Source: Larix kaempferi (taxonomy: Eukaryota; Streptophyta; Pinopsida; Pinales; Pinaceae). Taken from it: DNA of 64,000 nt. A model generated the notes under the pieces. It ran no database searches, was not told the DNA's origin, and saw only the letters and a program-made list of their open reading frames with translations. The stretch covers positions 13,945,001 to 14,009,000 of the forward strand of contig BSBM01001138.1 of NCBI GenBank assembly GCA_027924585.1, written 5' to 3'. Both the position numbers and the translations under genes were made by a program. Positions within the stretch are counted from its first letter, which is position 1. Each line of letters begins with the position of its first letter. This document shows positions 44,824-55,195 of the stretch, piece after piece.

Positions 44824-45905
44824 TTAGTTTAGGTGACCAAATATTTCATGCCATAATTTGCTTGACTCATTGGCATGGGTAAGTAGAGAAGAAGGTGATG
44901 GGAAAGGCACAAAATGAAAGAATCTATATATTTTTGAGCTATGGTCAGCAGAACCTAAGGCAACAATTTGTCCTATCGACATTTCACAGATTTCAACATC
45001 ATTATGTGTGAAGATCACCTTTTTGGGAGACCTTGTATGAGTCATCTGGTATACTGACAAAAGGTTTGCAACAATTCCTGGAACATACAACACATTAGTG
45101 AATGAACCAAAATCTATATCAATATGGCCTTTACCTTTGCTTGAAGTTTCAAAATCATCACCCAACACAATGGTTGGACCACTAGAAGAATCGAGAAAGG
45201 AAAAGCTTGCTCTTGTAGACAACATGTGCCTTGAAGCTCCAGAATCTATGATGAAAGAGGTAGGCTTGGATGTGCTTTCCATCAAAGCATGCACTCGCTC
45301 CTTGTCTTCATAATTTTGTCCTCCATCCTTCCTTCTTGCGCTCTCAAGAATAGGAATATTTTCTTTCTCCACGATTTGAGCCATTTGATCAATGGTCATC
45401 TTCATGCAGGAGCTCTTAAGATGAAAGCCCCTATTGCAATAGGTGCACTTTTCCTTATCTTGCTTCTTATTTGGATTCTTCTTGAAGTTGGAGGAGTCTT
45501 CATGAAATTTATGTTTTTCTTTCTTCTGATCAGTGAGTTTCTTAAAATTTCCCTCCTTCTTTCCTTTCAAACTCTTTGAATCTCCAACAGTCAAACAATG
45601 ATCTTTTGATGGATTTTTTATTGCTCCCATCAAGACTAACTTGTCTTGTTCTTGTGTAAGAGATTCCATGAATTTTGACACAGTACGACTCTTCCATTTT
45701 CGAACTTCCTTCCTTGTGGCATGGAAGGTCGAAACAAAGACCGAATAATCTAGGCCAAGATTGGAGAGAATGGCCAATATCAATTGCACATCCTTTTTAT
45801 CAATTCCACATTGCTTCAATTGAAGAACACGTGACTTGAACTTTGAGAAAAAGTATTGAAGGTTCTCAAAATTATGTGGACTCACTGAAACAAGTTCATT
45901 ATCTA
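44824..45905 (-). pseudogene. E4 gag C-terminal half, zinc knuckle, protease
   Basis: Open from just inside the PBS-like site: LDNELVSVSPHNFENLQYFF, LKQCGIDKKDVQLILAILSN, STFHATRKEV, MESLTQEQDKLVLMGAIK, a Lys-rich linker, CTYCNRGFHLKSSCMK (CX2CX4HX4C knuckle) and FIIDSGASRHMLSTRAS (intact protease site). Ends LWHEIFGHLN, start of GAG-pre-integrase. The N-terminal capsid half is missing here and is found instead at 47582-48004. Confidence 0.9.
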
Positions 45906-45944
45906 GTTCTGATACCATGTGAGAATTATATGGCTTTGATACCA
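45906..45944 (-). other. Duplicated PBS / LTR-end junction of E4
   Basis: Minus strand TGGTATCAAAGCC (45944-45932) abuts the middle LTR. 27 bases on, a second TGGTATCAGAAC (45917-45906) is preceded by ATAATTCTCACA, a copy of the LTR end AGAATTATCACA. So LTR tip plus PBS occurs twice in tandem. Confidence 0.75.
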
Positions 45945-46669
45945 TGTGATAATTCTATATAGGTTGAATACCATGAAATAATTCTAATAGCCAAGAATCT
46001 TGAAGCAAATAAGTCCTCACAAGAATTATTCAAACATATGCAAGAACAATAAGAAGAAATATTGAGACAGAAACATAAGAGAATGAACTCAAATGATGGA
46101 AATATCATCTCATCAATTATTCATCAATATCAATACAATATATAATACATCTCAAGAGAGAAAATAGAATTCCTTAAAGGCAAGTTGAAAAGATCACAAA
46201 AGTAAGGCTTACTAAAATCTAGAAAAACCCTTAGGTGTCAAAGGCACTTTCCAAATTAGTCTAAAGGATCATGAATTAGATAAATATGTTATGGAAGCTA
46301 ATGAGTGATTAAAATGGAATGTGATGAGTAATTTTGAAGAGAAGAAAGAGGTGGAGGTCGAATTGGCCAAGTGGAGATAGTTTCTAAGTCAACTAGCTTT
46401 ACCTTATCCACTAGAAAGTAGAAAAAACAGGATAAAGTTGTCTAAATCATAAAAGTGTCTTTCTAATTCAGGAATGGAATAAAATCAGACAAAATCCAAG
46501 GAAATATCATCCATAATCTATCCAAATTCATTTTTTTTTACTTAGGATGGCATATGGAGTCATATAAGACAAAACTAGGCCAACTACATAGTCTACACCT
46601 AGGAAAATTAATCTAGATGACTAATAAAATATATCCTAAGTATGGAATGGGTTTTTAAATGTTCCAACA
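45945..46669 (-). repeat. Middle LTR of E4
   Basis: 725 bp, TGTGATAATTC...AAATGTTCCAACA. Related to the outer LTRs (ACAAAAGYAAGGCTTACTAA, AAAACCCYTAGGTG, CTACATAGTCTACACCTAGG) but clearly more diverged. Confidence 0.88.
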
Positions 46670-46680
46670 ACCCCCCTTAA
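46670..46680 (-). other. Polypurine tract right of the middle LTR
   Basis: Minus strand TTAAGGGGGGT before TGTTGGAAC. The sequence beyond it (CCTCATGGGAAAAAACCCC, 46782-46802) matches the 3' UTR of the left unit (GTCATGGGAAAAACCTCCCC, 42118-42137). Confidence 0.82.
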
Positions 46681-46867
46681 GCCTAATTTAGAGTGAATAA
46701 ATTATGTGTAGGGCCCAAGAAACAAGCCTTATGGTCACCCCAAAAATTATTATGCCCAGGTAAACTGAAGAAACAGGGAAAACCTCATGGGAAAAAACCC
46801 CCCTCAAAAATGGACATTTGCACACCAAAATTGTTGTTGCTCCAAACTCAAGTAGGTGTGGAATTGA

Positions 46868-47580
46868 TCAGACGTTTGGAGGAATATTCTTATTGGTAAG
46901 AATTGTATCATGCTCCAAAAACATGTGCTTGAATTCTCCTTCAGTGAATGCAAGCAAATATAGAAGCTCTTTGAACTTGCTCTTGAATAGAACAAATCCA
47001 TGAATATGCGGACCATTCTGGAACTTGAAATTTGAACCAACTAAGGTCGGATCAGCTTCAATCAGATCTGATTTATCTTGAAACTTTAACTTCAAATTAG
47101 AGGAAGTTAAATCAGCTCCAAGAAAATATGCCAATGTGATGGCGATGTCTCCATCTTCAATGAAACTTTGAGGATAGGCGCTAGTCATCATGTAGGAATA
47201 GGTAGAAATCATGAGATCACAATAAGTGAGTGTAAATGGAGCACTCTTGAAATATGAACCAACCTTCAAATCATCCAATATATCAGTATATTGCACACTA
47301 TAATATTGTGAAGTATGCACAGAATCATCAAAAACTAGCTTGTCATCATCAAGATCAAAATATGAAGAATGATATGAGAACTGTGAATGAATGAAACCTT
47401 TTTCAACAATGGAAGATCCATTAGTTGAACCTTCTTCATTATCAACAACCACATATTAGGGAGAGAATTATGATTTCTCAAATTCTAGAGCCATAGAAGA
47501 AGTATCTTCAATTACTGCTTCATGGAAAGAAGCTTTCGAATCAAGGAGATCAACATCAACAGAAACTGACTGTGAATAAA
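46868..47580 (-). pseudogene. Uncharacterised acidic/aromatic ORF in right unit of E4
   Basis: A 194-codon open frame (47452-46868), MVVDNEEGSTNGSSIVEKGF, with a Tyr/Ser/Asp-rich middle (SYHSSYFDLDDDKLVFDD; SVHTSQYYSVQYTDILDDLK) and a hydrophobic end (FKELLYLLAFTEGEFKHMF). Upstream, across two or three stops, it connects to the gag N-terminal half, so it may be a C-terminal extension of a gag protein that has no knuckle, protease or pol. I do not recognise a domain. Could be a specific non-autonomous copia protein. Confidence 0.5.
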
Positions 47581-47581
47581 T

Positions 47582-48004
47582 TTATGCAATTTCTTTTTCT
47601 TCAAAGACAACTTCTTCAGAGAGGGTTGACACCGAGACTTTAGGAGGAAGAACACATGAGGAGGTGTCAAATTTACTCTCCATATTGATGGTATAAACCT
47701 CATTGTGCTTGCCAAATACTCTATCCAAATTCGTCCAGAGATCCTTTGGGTATTCAACAAAATCAATAAGGTAGTGCATGCATGGAGAAAAAGCTAGACA
47801 CATGGATCCAAGCGCTCTATCACAATCCTTCAGCCAACCATATTTATCTTTTGAGGATTCAGGCTCTGCCACAACTCCAATACACACATCAAAGAGACAA
47901 TGTCTATTAAGATATGCACTCATCTTTGGCTTCCACTCATCGTAGTTGAATGGTGTAAGAAGAGGAATTGAATTTGAATCCATGAAGTTGTACCTGCAAA
48001 ACAA
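47582..48004 (-). pseudogene. E4 gag N-terminal half
   Basis: NSIPLLTPFNYDEWKPKMSA, YLNRHCLFDVCIGVVAEPES, DRALGSMCLAFSPCMHYLID and EYPKDLWTNLDRVFGKHNE are the start of a copia gag (DUF4219/UBN2 type). The tail LPPKVSVSTLSEEVVFEEKE is acidic. 140 codons without a stop. A TTTTGCAG at about 47998-48005 just before may be a splice acceptor between LTR leader and gag. Confidence 0.82.
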
Positions 48005-48070
48005 ACTTTGAAACTTATACTGGAAGACTCATCTGAATCTAATATATGAGCTCCCTAATCTCTAAAACGA

Positions 48071-48782
48071 TGTAAAATTTATTTCACACCAAGATATGAT
48101 CAAGAAATTTCATCCTCTCACAATTTATCTCACACAACTAGTCAGGAACACTGAAAAACAATCAAGTATGATGCAAACAAAATTACTCTCATGAATAATA
48201 ATACATTAGACAACCTTGGGAAAATAATAGGTTGCAAATATATAACATTACATCATATATTCAAAAGCAAAAGGTTTCCATTCGAATCCTCACAAAAGCA
48301 GGCTTACTAAAAATATGCAAAACCCCCTAGGTGGAAAGTGTGCTTTCCAGGTCACCTCTAAGGCTCACGAATTTATGACTTAGTGATTATATGGTGATGT
48401 ATGATGGAAACGCATGCTAAATCCAGAATTTGGAAGGAAGAAACATCATGGAGGATGAGTTGGCCAAAAAACAATTAAGACTAGTCAACTAGCTTTCACG
48501 TTTCACCAAAAAGTGGTAAAAAACAGTGAAAAGAAGTAAGGAACCTTTCTATTCTAGGATTGGATAAGATCATCTAGAATCAAATAAAATCTTATCCAGA
48601 ATCTTCATAAATGCGCCCAGGTGAGTCTAGGATGCTTGTGGTCCACACAATGAGGACTTATGGTCCACACAGTGTATATTTTTATCCAACTACCTAGTCT
48701 AACACCTAGGAATTAATAAAAAATGATCAATAATGCTATCCTAAGGTTTTAAATGACATGGATGGGTTTAAATATTCCAACA
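48071..48782 (-). repeat. 5' LTR of E4
   Basis: 712 bp, TGTAAAATTTATTTC...ATATTCCAACA. No initiator-Met PBS follows it on the minus strand (sequence begins TCGTTTTAGAGATTAGGG), so either another tRNA is used or the PBS is lost. Confidence 0.92.
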
Positions 48783-49299
48783 TAGGTTTGGGGATCAAGG
48801 AGGATGTTTTCTGAAATAGAGGAACTGGTTTGGGAGGTGAAGTCAACAGTAAGTTGAAAGGGGATGGTTCCCTGATAATTGGTGCTTCTAATGTGACAAC
48901 TTCAATCGTGAGAAATGTGATAGTCCTAGTAATAAGAACGAAGTCAAGTAAGCAGAAGAAAAAATATGTTACAAGTATTGGGATGGAAAAGGCATTAAGT
49001 GAAAATAATGAAGGGAAAAATGAAGCATGCGTTGCATTGTGTAGAATGTTGCATGTACATTTGGTGACTTTGATGATATACCCTTCTTGTGGTTGTCGAT
49101 CCTCCACAACTCTATTGTAGATATTTGGAAGAAACATTTGGTGCTTATGAATCCCATCACAGGTAGAGATTCGAAATCATGTGGTTGTTTAATTAAGAGA
49201 GCTTACTTGGTTGAGAGAAACAACTTGTACAAGTGGGCAAAGGTCAACAACACGATGCAATAGAAGTGAAACAACATTTTAGGTCAACAAAGTGTCCAT
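48783..49299. other. Spacer, possibly old LINE sequence
   Basis: Continues the plus-strand frame left of E4 for a short distance and then fills with stops. No supported gene. Confidence 0.3.
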
Positions 49300-49860
49300 A
49301 ATGTAGTTGTGGCAGCTAGATGGAATATAAATATGAGCTGCAAAAAAAAGGGAAACAATTGGTATTAATTGAAAATCATAAAGAAAGCGAGGGTATGTAT
49401 GTAGGTAGTTTTGTTTCATGTAAGAGAGGAAGAGAGAAGTTAGACTTATTTCTCATGCCAGAGAAATGAAAAGGTAGATCATTTATTTTCCAATTGTCCT
49501 TGTTCAAAATATTTGTGAAAAGAATACTTCAAGCAATCATTAGGTTAGAAACATGGGAAACAATAATGTATGGAGTGCTTTGAAACTTGGATCAAAGACA
49601 ACTATGTCACAGGTCATGGAGCTTTTCCCTACTTTGTTCTTTGAGTGTTGTATCTAGCTAGGAATAAGATGATATTTGAATACAACTAATTGACAATTGG
49701 TGAGGTAACTAAGACAATCAAAGTGTATTATAAAGAAAATTGGTGAAAAAAAGAAGACAATAAGTCCAGCAAGAGTAAAGGGATATTGTGGCCATCATAT
49801 TTTTGCAAACTACAAGTTGATCCTGGAAGCAATGATAAAAAGATGCAAAAAATAGTAAAT
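49300..49860 (+). pseudogene. LINE-like ORF2 C-terminal remnant (zf-RVT region)
   Basis: With stops and shifts the plus strand reads KVDHLFSNCPCSKYL near 49480-49510, like the HLF..CP zinc-binding region after plant L1-type RTs, and YLARNKMIFEYN near 49650-49690, like the conserved ARN..IFE motif downstream of it. The spacing is right. No RT fingers or endonuclease found. Confidence 0.45.
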
Positions 49861-50041
49861 TCCAAATATGTCGTAGAAGGGACCACTAAATTAGTGGGTA
49901 AAAACATGGATTTGATTTATATAATACACTTGCTACATTCTTATGAGTAACCAAAACATCACCCTCCATTAGCAGGGAGACAAAGGTAGAGATGCAACAG
50001 TCTTATGTATGATCTACTATGTAAAAAAAGCGAATCAGAAA

Positions 50042-50361
50042 TTTGTTTTTTCTACAAAACCAATGAAATTTCAGGTTTTTGTGCTTTCTGAAGACCTAAA
50101 AAAGTCAGAAGCAGTGATTTCATGTTGCGTATATAGATTAATGCATTGGAATTTAAGCAAGTATATAAACATATATGTGTACCTTGATGTTGGTGGTGTT
50201 GTTTGTTTTTTCTACAAAACCAATGAAATTTCAGTTTTTTGTGCTTTCTGAAGACCTAAAAAAGTCAGAAGCAGTGATTTCATGTTGCGTATATAGCTTA
50301 ATGGATTGGAATTTAAGCAAGTATATAAACATATATGTGTACCTTGATGTTGGTGGTGTTG
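50042..50361. repeat. 160-bp tandem duplication, nearly identical copies
   Basis: TTTGTTTTTTCTACAAAACC at 50042 and 50202, both ending ...GTTGGTGGTGTTG. Three or so differences by eye, so the duplication is young compared with its surroundings. Confidence 0.95.
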
Positions 50362-52484
50362 ATTGTTGAAATCCTCAACATGACCTTAATAAAGTGTACC
50401 CTTGTGTCAAGTAGAATCACTTATCAAGCATAGGAAGCTTTTCCTACCTTAATTGAATGCTCGGATTAGGAAGTTGCATTGAAATTGAAAGGTGTTGACT
50501 AATGTGCTTGGAGGATTATTTTAAAGATTTAGAATAAAGGCAAGGGATAGAGCAAGAGGAGGGGGTGAGGGGGTGCTATTCATGAATAGGATTCAAATAT
50601 AGACAATCATTTTGATGAATGATCATGTTGATCGTGTCGCCTTGTAGGCATAGAATGTTGTTTTTTGGACTCTATAAGTCACTTAGAGTCTCATTGATTA
50701 TGTATTTCGATTCATATATGTATTTCACTTTGTGCCATTTTGATATATCCACCCCTACATAGTATATACATGAGTATACTTTGCATATTTTGTTTCTAAT
50801 GGTTTGGAAGCTTTAAAAAAAATCCCTTGATAACAAAAAAATTGTTTGTATTTGTTAAAAATCGAGTCATGGAAATCAAAGCGAACCGAGTCATTGTCGA
50901 GTTTGAGTAAAATTTGAGTTTACCTTCGACTGGGTGCAATTCCAAGTGTGAGTTTTAAAACATTGGCCTAAATCCTAAATGCAAGTTATAAAGAGAACCT
51001 CCCCAATTTCTCTAACACTTATCTCATTGAGTATTTGTGAGCATTGAAGACTATGATGCGATTTGGGCCAAATAAAAGTTGTAAATGATCTTGAGTTTCT
51101 CTTCCTTCCTTTCACCTCTATGACACATTACACAGATTTCTGATTGACTTGGACAAGTATTCATCTCAAAAATTCTAAGAGAATAAAAATAATTGAAGCC
51201 GTGAAGTATTTGGATTTTCCATAAGTTAAAGGACACTACTAAAGGAATGAAGTATTTTGGAGTTTGGTCGATCTACTTTGAGATAAATGTATGCACTTCA
51301 GTGGATGGATTCCAAATGCTTCACCATCCACTCTAGATCTATTTGGTAAATATTTTCGGAGATATGGTTGCAAACAATTACAATAATTGCTTTGTTATTA
51401 GGATTTTTTTTGCAAGGGAGCACACCCCATACAAGTTTAAAAAGATTTTATATGTAGGAAGGGTACCACTACTGAAACTTAGGAAACTTTTCCCGACTAT
51501 GAACAATGATAAGTAGCATAAATCCATGTTCCAAATGGATTCAAAATCTGTCAACAAGAGATTCCTTGGGTATGTTGAACTGAGGTGAAGAAAAACATCA
51601 CAAAAAATGGTGTATAAAGAACTAAGCATTTACTTTAAATCAGAAATTAAGCATCTATTCAAAGAAGCCCAAGGATAGTACTAAATTGAGGTGAAGAAGA
51701 ATACCACAAAGCACATCCTTGTCCATGGAATCTCTTACAACTAAATCAATTATAATTTTTGTGGTTCATTGTCTAGGGGATCTCACTTCCCTTGGTTCTT
51801 TCGAATGATTTTCCTTTTGAATTGATGATGGTTCAGAGCTAGGTGTTTACAATCAGTTGTTGCTTGGTAATCCATGTTAGTCTTTAGTATGGTGCAACTA
51901 TATCTATTGTATTCTTAGAAGTGTCCAAATTTCAAATGGTTATTCTACTTGTAATGATTATAATCATGAAGAAGGCTATATTTTAGATAATCTTAGCTCA
52001 AAATTCTTTATTTTTTTTTTACAATCACGGTTGTATGGTTTTTTAGCGATTCCTTTTTTAATATAAAGATCTATCCACTTTGGTAAAAAAAATAAAAATA
52101 AACTTACAAGTCAAATTATCATTTAAAATAAAAAAATTGCATTCAATCCATAACGTTTAATTTTTAAAAGTGCGTGTAACGTCCAAAACAACCAATGTTG
52201 TCACAAATGATTGGTTGGAGTATTTATTAGCTTGATTTAAGTGCATTCTGTGTGCACCATAGATGAAAGGACGATGATTTAAGATTTATCCTTATGAATT
52301 GATTTTGTAAAGCATTTTAGAGTTTAACTACTTTGTGTATATTGTGTTCAATTTCCATTTTAGATGCGAAATTCCATCGCATTTGTACTTTTCAAATATA
52401 TACATTTTGGTCTTCAATTTATTATGATGAAACGTCTGAAGATAAATATTATGAATCTACTGTCTATTATAAATTTTTAATTTT
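50362..52484. other. Spacer: no gene recognised
   Basis: A/T-rich. Minus-strand frames 51236-51051 (CPSQSEICVMCHRGERK) and 51629-51378 (LLLTDFESIWNMDLC) are short, match nothing I know and do not join. An echo of AACTGAGGTGAAGAAAAA/AATTGAGGTGAAGAAGAA lies at 51577 and 51684. Confidence 0.5.
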
Positions 52485-53326
52485 TAACTTTGTTGCATGG
52501 GTATCCGTACCATGGGTTCGGGTACATGAACGTGTACCGGGTATTCATATCAGGTACTTGGGTACTTCAATGGTACGTACCCAGCCATACCCAAATCCAA
52601 CCTCATGTACCGGGTACTTCATTTATGAAAACAGGGTACTTGCATGGATTTCGGTACACCGTACCGTGTGTTTGGGTACGCGGGAGGAACGGCCGTTGGG
52701 AAATTTACCTTAGCTCTCTGGTCAGGGGGGGAGGTCGATTTGCAATGTTTGAATTTTAAAATTTAAAAAAAAGTAAAAATTAAAACACTGAAACACATGT
52801 TATGTGGGCACTTACCCCTTACATAAACCTACGTGACACTCCATTTCTTACTGCTAGTGCTTCATGCTCACTACTCTAGCAATGCCTATCTAGAGAGCTT
52901 GTTGACAGAGGACCTTAGCGATGATGATGACATTGATCCTAAGGATCTTGATGACATGGCTTGAGGAAGCCAAATCATCTATCTTGTTCATTGTTCATTG
53001 TTTACTGTTTTGAACTTTCTTTTTCATGTCTAAAAACTCCATTCAATCTTCTAGTCTTCCACTTGATATCTACTATGATTATATGCCATATGATTTATTA
53101 AATTTATTATTTTATGTTTCAAATTTTCAATGTGAATGTTCATATGAATAACTGAATTTAGAAATATCAAATATACATGTATGATGTGACGATGACATGC
53201 TTTATTTTTATACATTTATATATATATATACTACCCTCGATGTACCCAAGTACCCTATTTCAAAAAGTAGCATCCCCATCCCCGTACCAGTACTCGTCCC
53301 CGTACCCACGTTTCTTGGCAACTTAG
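52485..53326 (+). mobile_element. hAT-like DNA transposon remnant with GTACCC-rich ends
   Basis: 52490-52690 is packed with GGGTAC/GTACC words; 53230-53310 carries the inverted set (CCCCGTACCAGTACTCGTCC). The outer edges are imperfect inverted repeats (TAACTTTGTTGCATGGGTA left, CTAAGTTGCCAAGAAACGTG on the other strand right). Between them a plus-strand frame ends SLLTEDLSDDDDIDPKDLDD then MA-stop (52889-52963), like the acidic C-terminal tail of hAT transposases after the dimerisation domain. No TSD verified; the rest of the transposase is gone. Confidence 0.5.
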
Positions 53327-54600
53327 ATTTTTAATGATTTTTTACCTCTTAAACTTCAATATAATCTTTATATAAATTATAGTACCTTGAAAAATTTCCC
53401 AATTTTCCCAGGTTTGAGACCATCTAAATATTTTCTTGTGCTCCCTTCAATGTTGAACAGTCACTACAATATGGTTTCATAGACCCCAAATAACACTTTT
53501 TTATGATTCTTGCTCTTATTATTGATCAAGTTTAGTGTGTTATGACAATGGAGGTACACCATGAAGGCATTATCCATTTCCCATAATTCTTAATGCCATG
53601 CTCGTTTCCCAAAACCAGAAGACACCATGAATTCATTATCCATTTCCCATAATTCTTAATGCCTTGTTCATTTCCCAAGTTAATGATGCTGCCATATGAA
53701 TTTGAAAAAAATTATTTCATAGACATTAATACTTTGGACCTTTTAATTGTATAAAAATCTAAAGGATTAGGTTCAAGCACTAAACCCAAGACAAGGGAAG
53801 GTGCCAAAAGAGTCTTTTATAGCACCTATCGTACTAGCATTACCTTGGTCAAATTTTATGGAAAACTCTTTGCAATGTACAACAATGTGACATTGCAACC
53901 ATCTCTTTTGAACCTGAATTAGAATATATTGAATCTAAGCCACTATGAACCATTATGTTAGAAGGTCACAATGGTATAATGCAGCATAACTAATAGCGGT
54001 GTTTCTTTATTTGGATGTATTTAGTGGTTGGTTGAAAAATCCAATATGAACATTTGATAGATAATCCCAAGAGAAGGTATGTGCGGTTCTTCCTATGAAA
54101 GTAGGAATCTGTAACTGTACTACAAGTTTCTAGGAGTTGAAGAGTATTTAAGAGTAACTACAAGTTCGGTAAAGTAGTCAATAAGCATGCATGACTATCA
54201 TATAATTCCAAAAGATGTAAAGTAGTTCATAAGCATGCATATCTATCTTGTAATTCCAAAAGATGGTGCGAAGAAGGTAGAGTTTTTAGGGTAAACTAAA
54301 TAAAAATATAGTTATTTGATATTTCTTGTATTAGATGTTGTTATCCTCTTGAGCAGAATATAGAAAAAAAGATAGATCCCATATAAAGAAGCCTTAGTTG
54401 CAATGTTGCAGTGAATTGTAATGGAAGGGACAACAAACACTGAATGGGGCTATAAAAAGGGTACATTCACAATCTAAGGATACAAACCCCAAAAATGTAT
54501 ATGTCCTCCTATCTAATGGAGTTGCTTTGTGGAGAAACTCTATTTCTAGGAATGGGTTGCTCTTGGAATAATGAATATCCATCTATCTAGGTGTATTGTA
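53327..54600. other. Spacer with two small tandem duplications
   Basis: ACACCATGAA...TTTCCC repeats at 53556 and 53622 (66 bp). AAAGTAGT...CCAAAAGATG repeats at 54171 and 54219 (48 bp). No gene seen. Confidence 0.7.
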
Positions 54601-54639
54601 AGGATCTCTATAATAATAAGTATGCTTTGCACTATGCTC

Positions 54640-54800
54640 ATGGGGGGAAGCTCAAGTGGTAAAGTTGAGATTTTGTAAGCAGTTGTAAATGGAAGGTTAC
54701 GTGTTCAAAAACCCCCGATGGGGTGAGTTGTGAATATGTATGAGAAATTTTTAAAGATCGAAAGCATACCTTCTAATATGACTACAACTGCTTACCCTTC
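54640..54800 (+). repeat. SINE-like element with Pol III A and B boxes
   Basis: AGCTCAAGTGGT at 54649-54660 (A box) and GTTCAAAAAC at 54703-54712 (B box), 42 bases apart, with the wider context GGGGGAAGCTCAAGTGGTAA and GTTACGTGTTCAAAAACCCC usual for tRNA-derived plant SINEs. Not a tRNA gene. 3' end and TSD unclear. Confidence 0.55.
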
Positions 54801-54924
54801 TATTAATAATCTTAAAGTTGTTGGATTTTATAGTGTGATTCTATCATGGAGTATTAATGGAGAGGATCTATATGAATGGTAGTTTGTCCAATGGTGTGGA
54901 TATTCTTGCAATACTCGAAGGTTA

Positions 54925-55195
54925 AAGTACTCAATGCTTCAAGGCGGGAAGAGGTTCATAGATCAAATCTCATGCATTCCTCCACATGATACTCAAATTG
55001 GTATGAATTATCATCACACACCAAATAAAATACTGAGGTGCATTTATCAAATCTCATGCATTTCTCCACATACTCAAATTGGGATGAAATCTCATCACAC
55101 ACCAAATAAAATCCTGAGGGTGCATAGATCAAATCTCATGCATTCCTCCACATACTCAAATTGGGATCAAATCTCATCACACACCAAATAAAAGC
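54925..55195. repeat. ~83-bp triplication, each unit with a B-box-like word
   Basis: AAATCTCATGCATT at 54965, 55049 and 55131 (84 and 82 apart). Units run ATCAAATCTCATGCATTYCT ... CACACACCAAATAAAA. GATCAAATC (fits GWTCRANNC) opens the first and third unit and is TATCAAATC in the second. The 85-codon ORF over it is a repeat artefact. Confidence 0.9.

Larger units (their letters stand above)
41312..48782 (-). mobile_element. Copia complex E4 with three LTRs
   Basis: LTRs at 41312-41998, 45945-46669 and 48071-48782, all reading minus. The outer two are one subfamily, the middle one a diverged relative. Left interior: gag C-terminal half, protease, integrase, RT, decayed RNase H. Right interior: gag N-terminal half plus an uncharacterised ORF. 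The middle LTR has a PPT on its right and a PBS on its left, so it serves both units. GGTTT at 41307-41311 and 48785-48789 may be the TSD, though two bases (TA) separate the right copy from the LTR. Confidence 0.88.

Noticed and set aside
52333-52713. 126-codon ORF over GTAC-rich region
   Set aside because: Low-complexity repeats of a transposon end; opposite frames equally open; no homology recognised.
54934-55191. 85-codon ORF with repeated peptide
   Set aside because: Consequence of the 83-bp triplication; frame changes between units because lengths are 84 and 82.
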